From JBAWXE01 sp037144255 (GTDB lineage Bacteria > Bacteroidota > Bacteroidia > Chitinophagales > Chitinophagaceae): a stretch of 48,148 bases of DNA. The translations under genes were made by a program, and so were the position numbers. The stretch lies in NCBI GenBank assembly GCA_037144255.1, contig JBAWXE010000010.1, positions 1 through 48,148 of the forward strand. The letters run 5' to 3'. Numbering within the stretch: the stretch's first letter is position 1; the number at the start of each line of letters is the position of its first letter. This document shows, piece by piece, positions 25,675 to 40,600 of this stretch. Below the pieces are notes generated by a model, which was not told the DNA's origin, searched no databases, and worked only from the letters and a program-made list of their open reading frames with translations.

Positions 25675-28600
25675 ATGAAAAAATTGTATTCTTTAGTTCT
25701 GCCGTTCTTGGCTTGTTTTGCGATTGGTAGTAATGTGGCTTATGGCCAGGCGATGACCGATTATACATTCTCTAAGAATTGTTCTTCGTCCTTGGTATCA
25801 GCAAGTGGGACAACCCTAACCAATCCATGTGCTACTACGACCTTATTGGGTACTAGTGCTACTACAGCGGTTACCGGTTTGCTCAATATCGGATTTGACT
25901 TCTGGTATATGGGGGTAAGATATACTCAGTGGAGTGCTAACGCGCAAGGTGATATGTCCTTGGGTACAGCTATTACAACTGCACAAAAAGTAATAGGTGG
26001 TGCTCCCACTGCTTTATTGCTGCCGTTTTCTGCTACAACTATGCGTACGGGTAATGGTGCAGGTTCGGGTGTATTTTATGATCTAAAGGGTACAGCACCT
26101 AACAGGGTGTTAGTAGTAGAATGGTATAATGTATTGAACCGTGCGTCTAATGCTGCCGGTGACAAGACATTTGAGGTTCGTTTATATGAAACATCTGGTA
26201 AGATAGAATATGTGTATGGGGCTATGGCAGGTACTAACAGTACCTCTGCCTGTACCTATGAGATCGGTTTATCCAATGGTAATACTACCAGCGGTAACTT
26301 TCACTGGACTACTGCAACTGTTGCAGGTACTTGTGCTGCAAATATAACAGATGCTACTACTGGTACTCCTGCTACTACTGCATTAGCTGCAAGTACTGCT
26401 GTATCTTCTTTAAATAATGCAACAGATGGTTCTAGGACAGGTATCGTATTTACTCCACCAAGTGTTAATGCTCCTACAGCACTTACATATTCTACACAAA
26501 CAGCCTCTTCTATTACAGTAGGATGGACAGCTCCCGGTACAACTACCGGAATATTAGGGTACGCGGTTTATTATTCTACAACAGGCGGTACTGCAGGACC
26601 ATGGACTTATGCCGGTTCTGTAGCACTTGGAGCAAACTCTTATAATGTTACCGGGCTTACTGGTAATACTCCATATTATTTTAAAGTCGTATCATATGGT
26701 ACAGGTGCTCTTAGTAGTGGTTTGATCACAGCAAGTACATCTGCCAGCACTACTACTTGTGCGGGAACTGTAACATATGGTGCTAATACTGCCATGACAC
26801 CTACAGGTTTTACAATTAACTGGACTGCACCTGGTGGTTTAGCCCCAACTTCTTATACCGTGGCCATTGCTACGAATTCTGGTATGACTAGTCCTACTAC
26901 GTATACCGGTGTTTCATCTGCTGCAGTATCATATGCATTTAGCGGTTTGACAGCAGGACAAAACTATTGGTATACTGTAACACCGATTGGAACTGTATGT
27001 AACTCTACAGCAGTAATAACAGGGCCAGTTTATGGATGTACGGCACCAGGGCAACCCACGGCCGGACCTACCATGAGTGCCATATCAGGAACTACCGCAA
27101 CGGCTACTATTACCCAAAATGCTACCCCACCATCTGGTTATATTGCAGTAGCTTATACGGGTGCTGTTACTAATCCTACTAATGGTACCAGCTATTCAGT
27201 AGGTAATGCAATAGGTACAGGTGTAGTTTGTTATTCAGGTGCTGCAAGTACTACATTGTCTTGTACCAACTTGGCTGCAAATACAGCCAATACTATATAT
27301 ATATATCCTTATAACACAACTGGTTGTCAGGGTGGCCCGGTATATAATACTACCAGTGCAGTTAATACAACATTTACTACTTGCTTAAGTGCCCCAACAG
27401 TAGGTACAGCCAGTAGTATTACAGCCTCAGGCTTTACGGCTAACTGGACAGCACCGGGTACAGGAACACCTACCTCTTATACAGTAACAGTATCTACCAG
27501 TGCTACAATGACACCGGTTACCACAACAGTTACCGGTATTTCGGCAGGTGCTACTTCACAGGCTATTACAGGTTTGCCTGCTAATGGTCCTTATTATTAT
27601 CAGGTAACAGCAGTAGGTACTGCAGGATGTACCACTAACAGTGCTGTAAGTGCGTCAGTACCATTGTTGCCAGGATTACCATGGACAACAGGTTTTAATA
27701 TGGCTACTGCAAATACGTTGCCTACCGGAATGAGTGTAAACTCTAACTATGGTAGTTTATTAGGAACGAAAGATCTTACATATTTAGCAGCGACCGGTTC
27801 TGGATATGGACAGACGAATCATGGTACATATACCGGTGGAGGTTTTTTTAGTTGGTTTTGGACGCCTTATTCAGGTTATTCAGATACTTTATTTTCTCCG
27901 ACATTTACTTTGACAGCAGGAACTAGTTATAGTTATAGTTTTTGGTATCAGGGTGATGCATATGCAGGATGGCAAGTGAATAGTGGTGTTATTTCTAGTA
28001 CAGGTACCTATACAGCATTAGCACAAGTTATTGCTTTGGCTACTACATCATCTACTACCTATGCACAGCATACTACTACATTTACAGCACCATCAACCGG
28101 TGTATATAAATTTGCTATAGTAGAAAGCAATAATAGTATACCTTATTATTTCTCTATTGATGATATTGCGATATCAGCTTGTTCTGCACCAGCGCAACCA
28201 TCGGCACCAACAAGCAGTGCCATAACAGCTACTACTGCTACGGTAGGTTTTACTGCTAATGGTACCCCGCCTACTGGAGGTTATTTGCTGATGCAAAGTA
28301 CGGGTGCATTTACAGGAACGCCTGTAAATAATACTACTTATGTAGCTACCAATACCATAGGTAATGGTACAGTAGTAAGTGTAGGTGGTACAGGTACTGT
28401 ATCGTATAATGTAACCGGCCTAACGGGTAATACGGCATATACATATACTTTTGTGCCATTTAACAGTACAGCATGTGGTAATGTATATAATAATACCAGT
28501 GATATCAGTACTACAATAACTACCTGCCCTGCAGCACCGGTAGCTATAGCAGCTACAGCTATTAATACCGGTACGTTTACGGCTAACTGGAATGCCCCTA

Positions 28601-31600
28601 TTGGTGGTAGTGCTAGTGCAATAACTTATAGTGTGGATTATTCTACAGATAATACATTTGCTACGGGTGTTACTACAGTATCGGGAATATCGGGTACCAG
28701 TACAGTGATCAGCAATGGTGCCATTACCACCGGTACTACCTGGTATTATAGAGTAAGAGCAGTGGGATCTTGTACCAGTGTGAACAGTGGTACGATGTCT
28801 GTTGCAGTTGTTGGTTGTGCTACGCCAACACAGCCATCAGGATTGTCGTTTGGTACTACAACCACTACGGGAACAACAGCTACGTTCACTACAAGTGGTG
28901 CTACTAACTATCTTTTTGTAGGAAGTACAGGAGCATTTAGCGGTACACCACCATCCACAGGTACTATCTATTCTGTAGGAAACCCAGTAGGTAGTAATGG
29001 TACTGTATTAGCATTGGGTACAACATCGCCAACAGCTATTACAGGTTTAACACCTAATACCACTTATACGATCACAGTATTCCCATATAATAGTGGATGT
29101 ATTGGAACATCGGCATATAATACAACTAGCCCAATATCAGGAACTGTGAGTACTTGTGCAGGCGCAGCTACAATGGGAAATCCATCTGCAATTGGTGGTA
29201 CAACATTTACGGCTAACTGGACAGCACCAACAGGTGGTGTGAATTCTTATACAGTAAATATATCAACGGCATCAAATATGGCGGGTGCCACATCATATAC
29301 CGGTGTTTCATCAGCCGCTACTTCTTATACCTTTACAGGTCTTACAACCTCTAGTACCTATTATTATACAGTAACCTCTGTAGGTGCAGGCTGTAATAAT
29401 ACTACGGGTATTAGTAGTATTACAATGCCTTGTGCTTCGATCCCCTATTCAGAAGGATTTGAGAGTATCACAGCAGGATCTTTCCCTACATGTTTCAGAG
29501 TAATACAAGGATCAGGTGCTACAGGTACTGTCTCATCTGGTGTTACAACTCAAACAGCACCATATTCTGCGGGTAGTGGAGGAACACGTTCGTCACATGC
29601 AGGTAATGGATATGTAACATATTATTATTCACCAACAAGCGGTGACTCAGTATATACACCTACCTTCTATTTAACAGCCGGTGTAGCTTATCAGTTCTCA
29701 TTTTGGTATGCAACAGATAACACAGCTGGTTGGAATGTATTGCAAGCAACTGCTAGAAATGAGGCTACAGGTGCCTTTACAAACGTTGGCACGAATCCAT
29801 TTGCCGGTTTATTTTACAGTACATGGACTCAATATGTAGGTACATATACTCCTAGTACTTCAGGTCCATATCGTTTTGGTGTTACCGAGTCGAATTCAGG
29901 TGCTCCATGGTTCGTTGATATAGATGATTTTTCTGTAATTGGGGGATGTGTGGCTCCGGCTAACCAAGCTACTTCATTTGTATCGAGTAATATTACCGGT
30001 ACAGGTGCAGATATGAGTTTTACTGCTGCTACATCTGCACCAGACCATTATCTGGTGGTAGCTAGTGTAGGTGCATTAAATACTAACCCTTCAAATGGTA
30101 CAGCTTATACTGTAGGCAATACATTAGGAAATGGAACTATAATAGGAGCCGGTACAGGAACTACCTATACTACCAGTATATTGTCGCCTGCTACTACTTA
30201 TACTATTACTATTTTTGCTTATAATGCTAGCTGTACAGGTACAACTCCGACATATAATACTACAAGTCCGTTAACAGGCTCGTTTACTACATGTACCTCA
30301 CCTACAGTACCTACATTATCAGCACTTACGAGTATTTCTTCAACCACATTTACCATTAACTGGGCTGCTGTAACAGGTGCAACACAATATCATGTACAAG
30401 TATCTACCAGTCCTACCTTTGCAAGTAATATTACGGGTTCTCCGTTCACTGTAACTTCCGGTACATCAAAAGCATTAACCGGATTAACAGGAGGAACTAT
30501 ATATTATTACAGAGTGAATTCTGATAACGGAACTTGTGTGAGTGGTTGGACAACAACTACTAATATACAAATGCCATGTAATACTATTTCTGTAGGAAGT
30601 CCGTATTTTGAAGGTTTTGAAAGTATAGGTGGAGCTAATGTCTTACCTACATGTATGACAGCTAATAACTTCAATTACTTAGCATTCGGATATGAAGGTG
30701 TATGTACCCAAAATACAACTACCTATGGTACGCCAATAACAGGTAGTAATTTTGGTATGTTCTATTATTTCCCTTATACAGGTGATACTATATATACCCC
30801 TACCTTCTACTTGGTTGCAGGTAATTCTTATACATTCACATTTGATTATAAATCTGGTGGTAGTACCTATACCTTAGGTGGAGTGGCACAAAATGTGGTA
30901 ACTGGGGCTACCTCAAATGTTATTAGTGGTTTCTCTGCATCTAATACCACAGCTACTACTATGAGTGGTACATTAACTGCACCATCTTCCGGCACATATA
31001 AATTTGGTATTTATATGAACAATGGTGCATCCAATTGTTGTGGATATACTGTATTTGATAATATTACATTAACTCAATTGCCTTCATGTACTGCACCGTC
31101 AGCGCAACCAACAGCGCTTACTACTTTCCCATCCTCTACAGGTGGATTAGTGAACTTTACGCCTGCGGGTACTGCGCCTGATGGCTACATTGTTGTAGCT
31201 AGCCCTGCTTCACCAACAGCATTATCTGCAACACCTGTAAATGGTACTATTTATAGTGTTGGTAATAGTATTGGTAATGGTGTAGTAGTAGCAACAGGTG
31301 GTACAGCTCCATTTACTGTAAATACATTATCATCAAATACAACATATACATTAACAGTATTCCCTTATACATCAAATTCTACATGTAATGGTATTGCTTA
31401 TAATACAACGAGTCCATTAAATGGCCAAATGACCACTTGTGCATCTACTAATACTGCAGCAACAGTAGGTAGTGCCACAAATGTATTTGCCAATACTTTT
31501 GATGCGCACTGGACAAATACGAATGTACCCGATGGTTATCAGATCAATGTATCTGTTAACCCTAGTATGTCTCCGATATTGACCTCCATCACAGGTATTG

Positions 31601-34600
31601 CAGGTAGTGCTACTACGGCTACTGTTACAGGTTTGTCGAATAGTACTACTTATTATTATCAAGTAATAGCTTCTTATAGCGGTGGCGCATGTTTGGGAAT
31701 ATCTACAGTAGCTACTGCTACTACTAACTGTACTTTGAATAGTTTCCCTTATACAGAGGGTTTTGAAAGTATTGGTTCTAATAACGTATTACCAAGTTGT
31801 TGGACCTATCCTGGTACTGTTTTAGGGAATGGTAGCTATTATTATGGTATCCATTCTTATACTGCCAGCTATAGCCCTGCCTATGGTATAGCACCACGTA
31901 CAGGTTCTAACTATGTGACCATTGGTTACTATAATAGTACTAGTGCGTATGTGGATTCATTATATGCACCTTCATTCGCTTTAGTAGCAGGCAATACATA
32001 TCAATTTAGCTTTTGGTATTCGAAAGATAACTATGCAACTACAAGTGGCACATTGAGCTCATTAGTAAACGGTAGCTCAATAGGAGTTGTGACATTAGGT
32101 TCAGTATCAAACCTAGCACCTGATAATATATACAGACAAATGATTTTCAATTACACACCATCTACCACTGGTACTTACCAGTTTGGTATGGTGTGGAATT
32201 CATTATCTGCTGCTTCACTATATGATATTGGCATAGATGATATCAGTGTTACACAGTTGCCTGCATGTACAACGCCTAATGCTGCAAGCGCATTGAGTGT
32301 TACCCCATCTACAACCGGTGGAAGTGTGTCATGGACAGCATCGAGCAGTGTGGCAAATGCTTACTTAGTATTGAGTAGTACATCGGCATACACGGGCACA
32401 GCTGCAAATGGAACAAGCTACTCAGTTGGTAATACAATTGGCAGTGGTGGTGGACAAGGTACAGTAAGAGCTATCGCTGATATTAATGCCGGTGGTTCTA
32501 CAAGTGCTACGATCAGTACATTAGCATCTAATACTGCCTATTACATAACAGTAATACCATATAATTATAATTGTAGTGGAGGTGCACCATTATATAATGG
32601 ATCTCCTATTAGTACAGCAATAACTACTTGTCCTGGTATACCGGGAACACCTACTGCATCGTCTGTAACTACAACAGGATTTACAGCCAACTGGACAGCA
32701 CCGGTAGGTGGTGGTAGTGCAGCAAGTATTACCTATAATATAGATGTAGCAACCGATGCGGCATTCACATTGCCAATAGGTGGATCTCCATTTAATACTG
32801 CTTCTCTTTCTTATGCAATCACAGGTCTTACTTCAGGTACTACATATTATGTAAGAGTATCTGCGGTGGGTACAGGTACATGTTCAGGTACACCTAGTGG
32901 TACTCTCACACAAAATCTTACTTGTGCGGCGCCTAACCAACCTACTGCAATAACATTTACAAGTACTACTACTACCGGTACTACTATAGGATTTACGCCG
33001 GATGCAACAGCGCCAACAGGTTATATTGTGATACGTAGTGCTGCTCCAATATCTACCTATCCTACTAATGGTACTACATATACTCAAAATGTTAGTACAA
33101 TAGGTGGTAATCTGGTGGTTGCTGTGGGTTCAGCACAACCATTTGTGATTACAGGTTTATCGGCTACTACTAACTATTATTTCACAGTTATTCCTTATAA
33201 TAATACTAGCTGTAATAGTGGTCCAGTATATAATAATACTACACCATTGTCTGGTTCTATGACTACATGTACTTCTACAGTTACAGCACCTACATTGGGT
33301 TCTAATACTCCGGTGTGTGAAAACGGCACAATTAATCTTACAGCCACTAACCCCGGAGGTTATACCTATTTATGGACAGGCCCTAATGGATATACATCTA
33401 CATCACAAAACCCTACAATTTCTAATATTGGATTTGGTAATATGGGTACATATGTATGTATAGCTACAGTGGGTGCATGTTCATCTACGCCTGTATCAAC
33501 TACAGTGGTAGTAAATGCTGCACCTACAGCTTATGCCACTGTTAGCCCTTCTACTATTTGTAGTGGCCAATCAGCAGTATTGAAGGATACATTAACAAAC
33601 CAAATCAACACTGCAGTTGGTACAAATACTACATATACAGTAGCACCTACTTCTACAACACCCAATACTACTTATACCGTATTAGGTACATTCTCTCAGG
33701 GTACAACTGCTACACAATATGCCGCTAATCTTTGGTATAATTTAAATGCGGATGATGGTTATGGTCGTGTTACACTGCCATGGGCGTTTAAATATTGGGG
33801 TACTAACTATACCAATATTTATCCTACTACCAATGGTTGGTTAGGTTTCACTGTACCTGTAACTTTGTGTTGTCAATTTACATTACCAACCACCTCAATA
33901 CCTAATGCGATCTTTGCATTACAGAGAGATGAATTATTTACTTCATTGGGTTCATTGAAATATGGTTATGATTATACTAATCCATTAGATAGTATGTATG
34001 TATTTGATTTCCAAGGTGTTGGTGACTATACATCATCATCTGTAACAAGTACATATCAAGTAATACTACATAAGAATAGTAATATAATAGATATTAAGAT
34101 CCTTAGTTTCTCAGCTGCTACAGCTACTACTATAGGTCTTAATAATACAGCTGGTACTGCTGCTGTCTCACCATGGGCTACATCAGCTACAGGTACCGGT
34201 CCTACCAATTCTCGTAATGGTGCGACTTTTGGTCCTTTAACTAGTGCTGAGGCTTGGAGATTTACGCCTACAAGTAATGCCCAAACATCTGCACCTACGT
34301 TTGCATATTCTTGGTCACCTACAACTTACTTAAGTGCGCCTACTTCAAGTACTACAAATGCTAATACAGTTACAACTACTCCTTATGTTCCGTATGTATG
34401 TACGATTACGAATAGTGTTACCGGTTGTACTGTAGCAACAAAGGATACTTTGCATGTTAATGCATCACCTAATCCGGTTGCACCTACTGCTATGACACAT
34501 GGTGTTTCTAGCACAAGTGATACTATAGGATTCACTGCATCTGTTAGTAATCCAAGTGGTTATTTATTGGTAGGTAGTACAGTTGCATATAATAATACCC

Positions 34601-37600
34601 AACCTACAAATGGTACAGTTTATAACGTAGCTGGTGCATTGGGTAATGGTACTGTAAAAGGTAAATATATTACCGGTGCCAGTGCTACACCATATTCAAC
34701 AGCTTCTAATCCATTCCTGATCACAGGTTTGGTAGCTAATACTAAGTATTGGGCTACTTTGATACCTTTTGATTCTACTACATGTACTACTACGCAATAT
34801 TATTCTGTAGGTGCAGGTAATTGGTTGAAGGATTCCTTGGTTACAATGGCCAATGTTCCCGGTACACCTACATTCAATAATGTTACCAGCACTTCATTCA
34901 GAGTGAAATGGACAGAGGTAACTGCAGGCGCATTCAATCCGATTACTTATCATGTTGATGTTGCTACTGATAACTTGTTCAACTCTATTGTATTCTCAAA
35001 TACAAATACTGTTGCCGGATCAGTTGCCAATGACTCTATGGATGTAACCGGTTTGAATCCATCAACAACTTACTATGTTAGAGTAAGTGCTGATAATGGA
35101 CGTAATAGTGCTTATTCTCTTTATGGTACACAAGCCACTAACTGTGCTACTCCAAATACACCAACTGCAGAAACATTTGGTAGTACGACAAGTACAGGTA
35201 CTCAGGTGAATTTCACACCGGATGCTCAGGCTCCAAACAGCTACTTGGTGGTTCGCAGTACTGCTTCGTTTAGTGGTACACCTGTAAATGGTACTACCTA
35301 TACAACAACAATAGGTAGTAATGGTACAGTTGTAGCAACTGGTGCAACAGCACCGTTTACTATCAGTGGTCTATCTCCTAATACATTGTACTACTTTACA
35401 GTTATTCCATATAACACTACAGGTTGTGCTTCTCCTAGCGGTCCGCATTATGGTGGTCAATTAACAAGTAGCATGACTACTTGCCCTGCAACACCTGGTG
35501 CTATTAGTTCATCAGCTGTTGCATCTAGCTCTATGACGTTATCATGGGGTACATCTACCGGTGGTGGTGCCAATTCTATTACTTATAATATAGATGTTGC
35601 TACTGATTCGCTGTTCACAGTTCCAATTAGTGGTTCACCATTTACTACTTCCAGCTTAAGTACAAGTATTACCGGATTAGCATCTGGTACTAAATATTAC
35701 TATAGAGTATCTGCTACTGGTGGTAGTTGCACAAGTAATCCTACTACATTTGGAAGTGCAACTACTAACTGTTCTGCTCCTAACCAACCTACAAGTTTAT
35801 TGTTTGTTGGTACGAATGATACAAGTACTAATGTGAATTTCACAGAAGATGCTACGGTTCCGAGTGGATACCTTGTATTCCGTAGTACCGGTACATTAAA
35901 TGGTACTCCTGTAAATGGAACTACCTACACTGTAGGTTCTAGTACCATTGGTTCTGGTGCTGGTACGGGTACATTAGTTGCAATGGGTTCATTATTACCA
36001 TTCTCTGTACATCCGTTGACAGCTAATACTTCATATATTTTCACAATATTCCCTTATAATACTACGGGTTGTACAGTTAGTCCTACATACAATACAGTAG
36101 GTGCATTAGCCGGATTTGATACAACATGTCCTGCTAAGCCAGTAATAGGTAGTACATCTAGTACTTCAACATCTATCCACTTTAGCTGGAGTGCAGGTTC
36201 TGGTGGTAGTGCTACCACACCAACATTCACAGTTAATGTAGCTACAGATGCCGGATTTACTAGCCCTGTGTCAGGTTTCCCTGCAACAAGTAGTACTTCT
36301 CCAATTACTGTTAGTAGCTTGTCTCCTAGCACGGTTTACTATTATAGTATATCAGCTGTAGGTGCATGTACTAGCTCTGCATTAACAGGTTCGATAACAA
36401 CTAGTTGTGCTGCACCTGCTGCACCAACGTTGATGACATTTACGAATACAAGTACTTCATCTTCTGTAGGCTTTACACCGGATGCTACTACACCAAATGG
36501 TTATATAGTAGTTCGTAGTTCAACATCATTTAGTGGTGCTCCTACAGATGGTACAGTTTATTCACCGGGTAACTCTATTGGTAGTAATGGTACAGTAGTT
36601 GCAGTAGGATCTACACCTCCATTTAGTGTTACATCTTTAAGTTCTAATACGCAATATTATTTCACAGTTATACCTTATAACACTACAAATTGTAATACAC
36701 CAAGTGGTCCACATTATGGTACTGCATTAAGTAGCAGTACTATCACATGTCCAGCTACACCAGGCGCAGTAAGTCCGTCTTCTATTACCAGCAGTTCTAT
36801 GAATTTGACATGGGGTTCATCTGCAGGTGGTGGTGCATCTTCTGTTACCTATAATGTAGAGGTTGCAACTGATCATGCATTTGCTTTCCCTATTTCAGGT
36901 TCTCCGTTCCATATTAGTGATCCTACAGTAAGTACAACTGTTAGTAGCTTGTCTTCTGGAACTAAGTATTATTTCAGAGTATCCGCTTCTAATGCTTGCA
37001 CAAGTAGTTATAATGTTATTGATAGTGCTACTACTAACTGTTCTGCGCCAAATCAGCCTACGTTGATTACGTTCAGCAGTACAGATGATACGAGTACGAG
37101 TGTAGATTTCACACCGGATGCAATTGCACCGAGTGGAGGATATTTAGTATATCGTAGTGCTACAGCGTTTAATGGTAGTCCTGTGAATGGTACTAACTAT
37201 TCAATAGGCAGTACTTTAGGTACAAGTACAGGTACAGGTACATTAGTTGCAAAAGGAACGACTTCGCCATTTGCTATTGATCCATTGACAGCAAATACTG
37301 CCTATGTAATTACAATTATTCCTTATAATACGACAGGATGTGTAACTAGTCCTACGTATAATACGGTAAGTGCATTAAGTGGTAATGATACTACCTGTCC
37401 ATCTAAGCCGGTGTTTGGTAGTTCATCACATACGAGCAGTTCTATTACATTCAGTTGGAGTGCAGGTACTGGTGGTAGTGCTACTACGCCTACCTATACA
37501 GTAGATGTATCTACGAGTCCATCATTTACTAGTCATGTATCAGGTTATCCTACTACAGGCAGCAGTACCTCTGCTACAGTAAGTGGTTTATCATCAAGCA

Positions 37601-40600
37601 CCCAGTATTATTATAAAGTAGTAGCAGTAGGTGCATGCAGCAGTTATGCACTTACCGGCTCAGTTAGTACAGACTGTGTGGCACCAAATGCACCGAATAC
37701 AATATTATTCACATCTACCAGTGCTACGGGAACTACAGTAGGATATACTGCAGGCTCAGGCACTATTGAAGGATATTTAGTGATCCAAAGCATTGGAGCA
37801 TTTAGTGGCAGTATCATCAATGGCACTATATACAATGTAACCAATTCAATAGGTACAAATGGTACAGTCGTAGCTATTGGTACAGGTACATCCTATGCCA
37901 TTAGTGGTCTGTCAGGCAACACTACATATACATATACAATTATCCCATACAATACGACAGGTTGTTTGATCAGTCCATTGTACAATACAAGCAGCCCATT
38001 AAGTGGTACAGTGACTACATGTCCTGTTACACCTGCTAGTGTATCAAGTTCTAGCATCACGACCAGTAGTTTTGATCTGAGCTGGAGTTCATCAAATGGC
38101 GGCGGTGGTAGTTCAGTGAGCTATTCAATAGATGTAGCTACAGACTATGGCTTTACAAGTGCAGTGAGTGGATCACCATTTAGTGTGAGTGACCCTACGG
38201 TTACTACTACTATAGGTAGTTTGTCATCAGGAACTAAATACTACTACAGGATAAAAGCTGTAGGCGCATGTAATAGTACCTCTAGTACAATAGATTCAGT
38301 ACAGACATCATGTACAGTACCTAACCAACCAACAGTTGTAACATTTGGCAGCAATACAGATACGAGTGTATCAGTAGGCTTTACCCCTGATGCTACAGCG
38401 CCAACTGGTTATATAGTGGTACGCAGCACAGGTGCATTGACAGGAAGCCCATCAAATGGTACTACCTACACATCCGGTAATACCTTTGGTACCGGCACAG
38501 TAGTAGCTCTTGGCACTACACAGCCGTTCCATGTTGGAGGCTTGTCAGGCAATACAGCATATACATTTACGATATTCCCTTATAATACAGGATGTAGCAA
38601 TGGTCCTATATATAATAGTACATCAGCTATATCATCAGTAGATACTACCTGTCCATCAGCACCTGGTAGTCCATCAGACGCTGCTATTACAGGAACAGAC
38701 TTTGTACTGAACTGGAGTTCATCAGCAGGAGGAGGAGTAGTAAGTCCAATTACCTATCATGTGGTGGTAGCAGACAATAGTGGTCTGAGTACACCGATAG
38801 TAGATACTGTAGTAAATATATTGACAGATACAGTTACCGGTTTAACAGCAGCTACTACCTACTACTTGCAGATCACTGCACAGGGAGCATGTAATACGTC
38901 TACCTCAGTACACTCTACACAAACAACAGGTTGTATAGCTCCTACACAAGCATCAGCTATCAGTATGAGTTCTACTACAGCTACGGGAACAACAGTAACT
39001 ATCACCCCTGATATTACTGCTCCTGATGGATATCTGTTAGTAAGAAGCCCTATTACACTGAATACTATGCCTGTAAATGGTGTAGCATATAGTGGTGGAG
39101 GATCCATAGGTAACGGTACTGTAATAGGCGGATCATATACGAGCCCAAGCAGTATATCAGTAACTGGCTTAACAGCGAATACGACCTATGTGATAAGTGC
39201 GTTCCCTTATAGTAATACACCATGCGCTAATACATATAATGCAACATCATATGTATCAGGAAGTATTACTACCTGCCCTGGAGCACCAAGTGGTCTGTCG
39301 GCAAGTTCCATTACAGCTACGGGCTTTACGATCAACTGGACAGCTCCAAGCGGAGGTTCAGCCAATACGAACTACTACAGAGTAGAAGTATCTACAAGCA
39401 ATACATTTGCCACTATAGATGCGATATACTATGGAGTAACAGGTACCTCACAAGCGGTTAGCGGTCTGAGTTCATCAACAGCATACTACTACAGAGTTAC
39501 AGACTCTACAGCAGCATGTGTAGGTGCTACTACCACAGCAGGAAGCCCGGTATCTACCAGTTGTGGAGCACCAAGTCTTCCAACAAGCTTAGGCTTTAGT
39601 TCTACGAGCAATAGCGGTACTACTATCGGCTTTACAGCAAGTAGCGGTACAGTAGATGGCTACTTAGTGATCCAAAGCAACGGAACATTCAGTGGTACTA
39701 TCAACAACGGTACTTCTTACAGTACTACAACAGTAATAGGTAATGGTACAGTAGTAGCTAATGGTTCATCTACCTCAGGCATAGCTATCAGCGGCTTAAC
39801 TGCCAACACTACGTATACATATACGGTTATACCATACAATACGACAGGTTGTTTGACCAGTCCATTATATAATACAAGCACACAGTTAAATAATACAGTG
39901 ACCACATGTCCTGGAGCAGCTACGAGCTTGAATGCTACATCTGTTAGTTCTACAGGCTTTACGGCTAACTGGACAGCACCTACAGGTGGTGGAGCATCAG
40001 CTGTTACCTACACAGTAGAAGTGGCAACAGACAACCTGATGGCAACTATTGTGGCTACCCATTCAGGTATAAGTACTACAAGCTATGCAGTAACAGGCTT
40101 GAATCCGGCTACTAACTACTACTTCAGAGTTACAGCTACGAATGGCTGTAGCGGACCTGCAAGTTCTGTAAGTTCGGCAGTGAATACATCATGTGCTGCA
40201 CCGAGTGCTGCAACAGCTATGACGTTTACAAGTACTACATCAAGTGGTACTACCGTAGGCTTCACCGGCAGTTCAGCAGATGGCTATTTGGTGATCCAAA
40301 GTAATGCATTGTTTACAGGAATACCTGTAAACGGCACTACTTATACACCGGGTAATACGATAGGTAGTGGTGCAGGGTCTGGTAAAGTGGTATCAGCAGG
40401 TAGCAGTACATCCGTTGGTATCAGCAGTTTATTGGCCAATAAGAAATACTTCTATACAGTAATACCATACAACAATACAGGATGTGCAAGCATCACATAT
40501 AATACAACGACACCATTGAATGATAGTGTGATCACATGTCCTACTACCCCGGGTAGTGGAGCAGCACCTACAGCATCATCAGTAGGTTCTAATTCGTTTA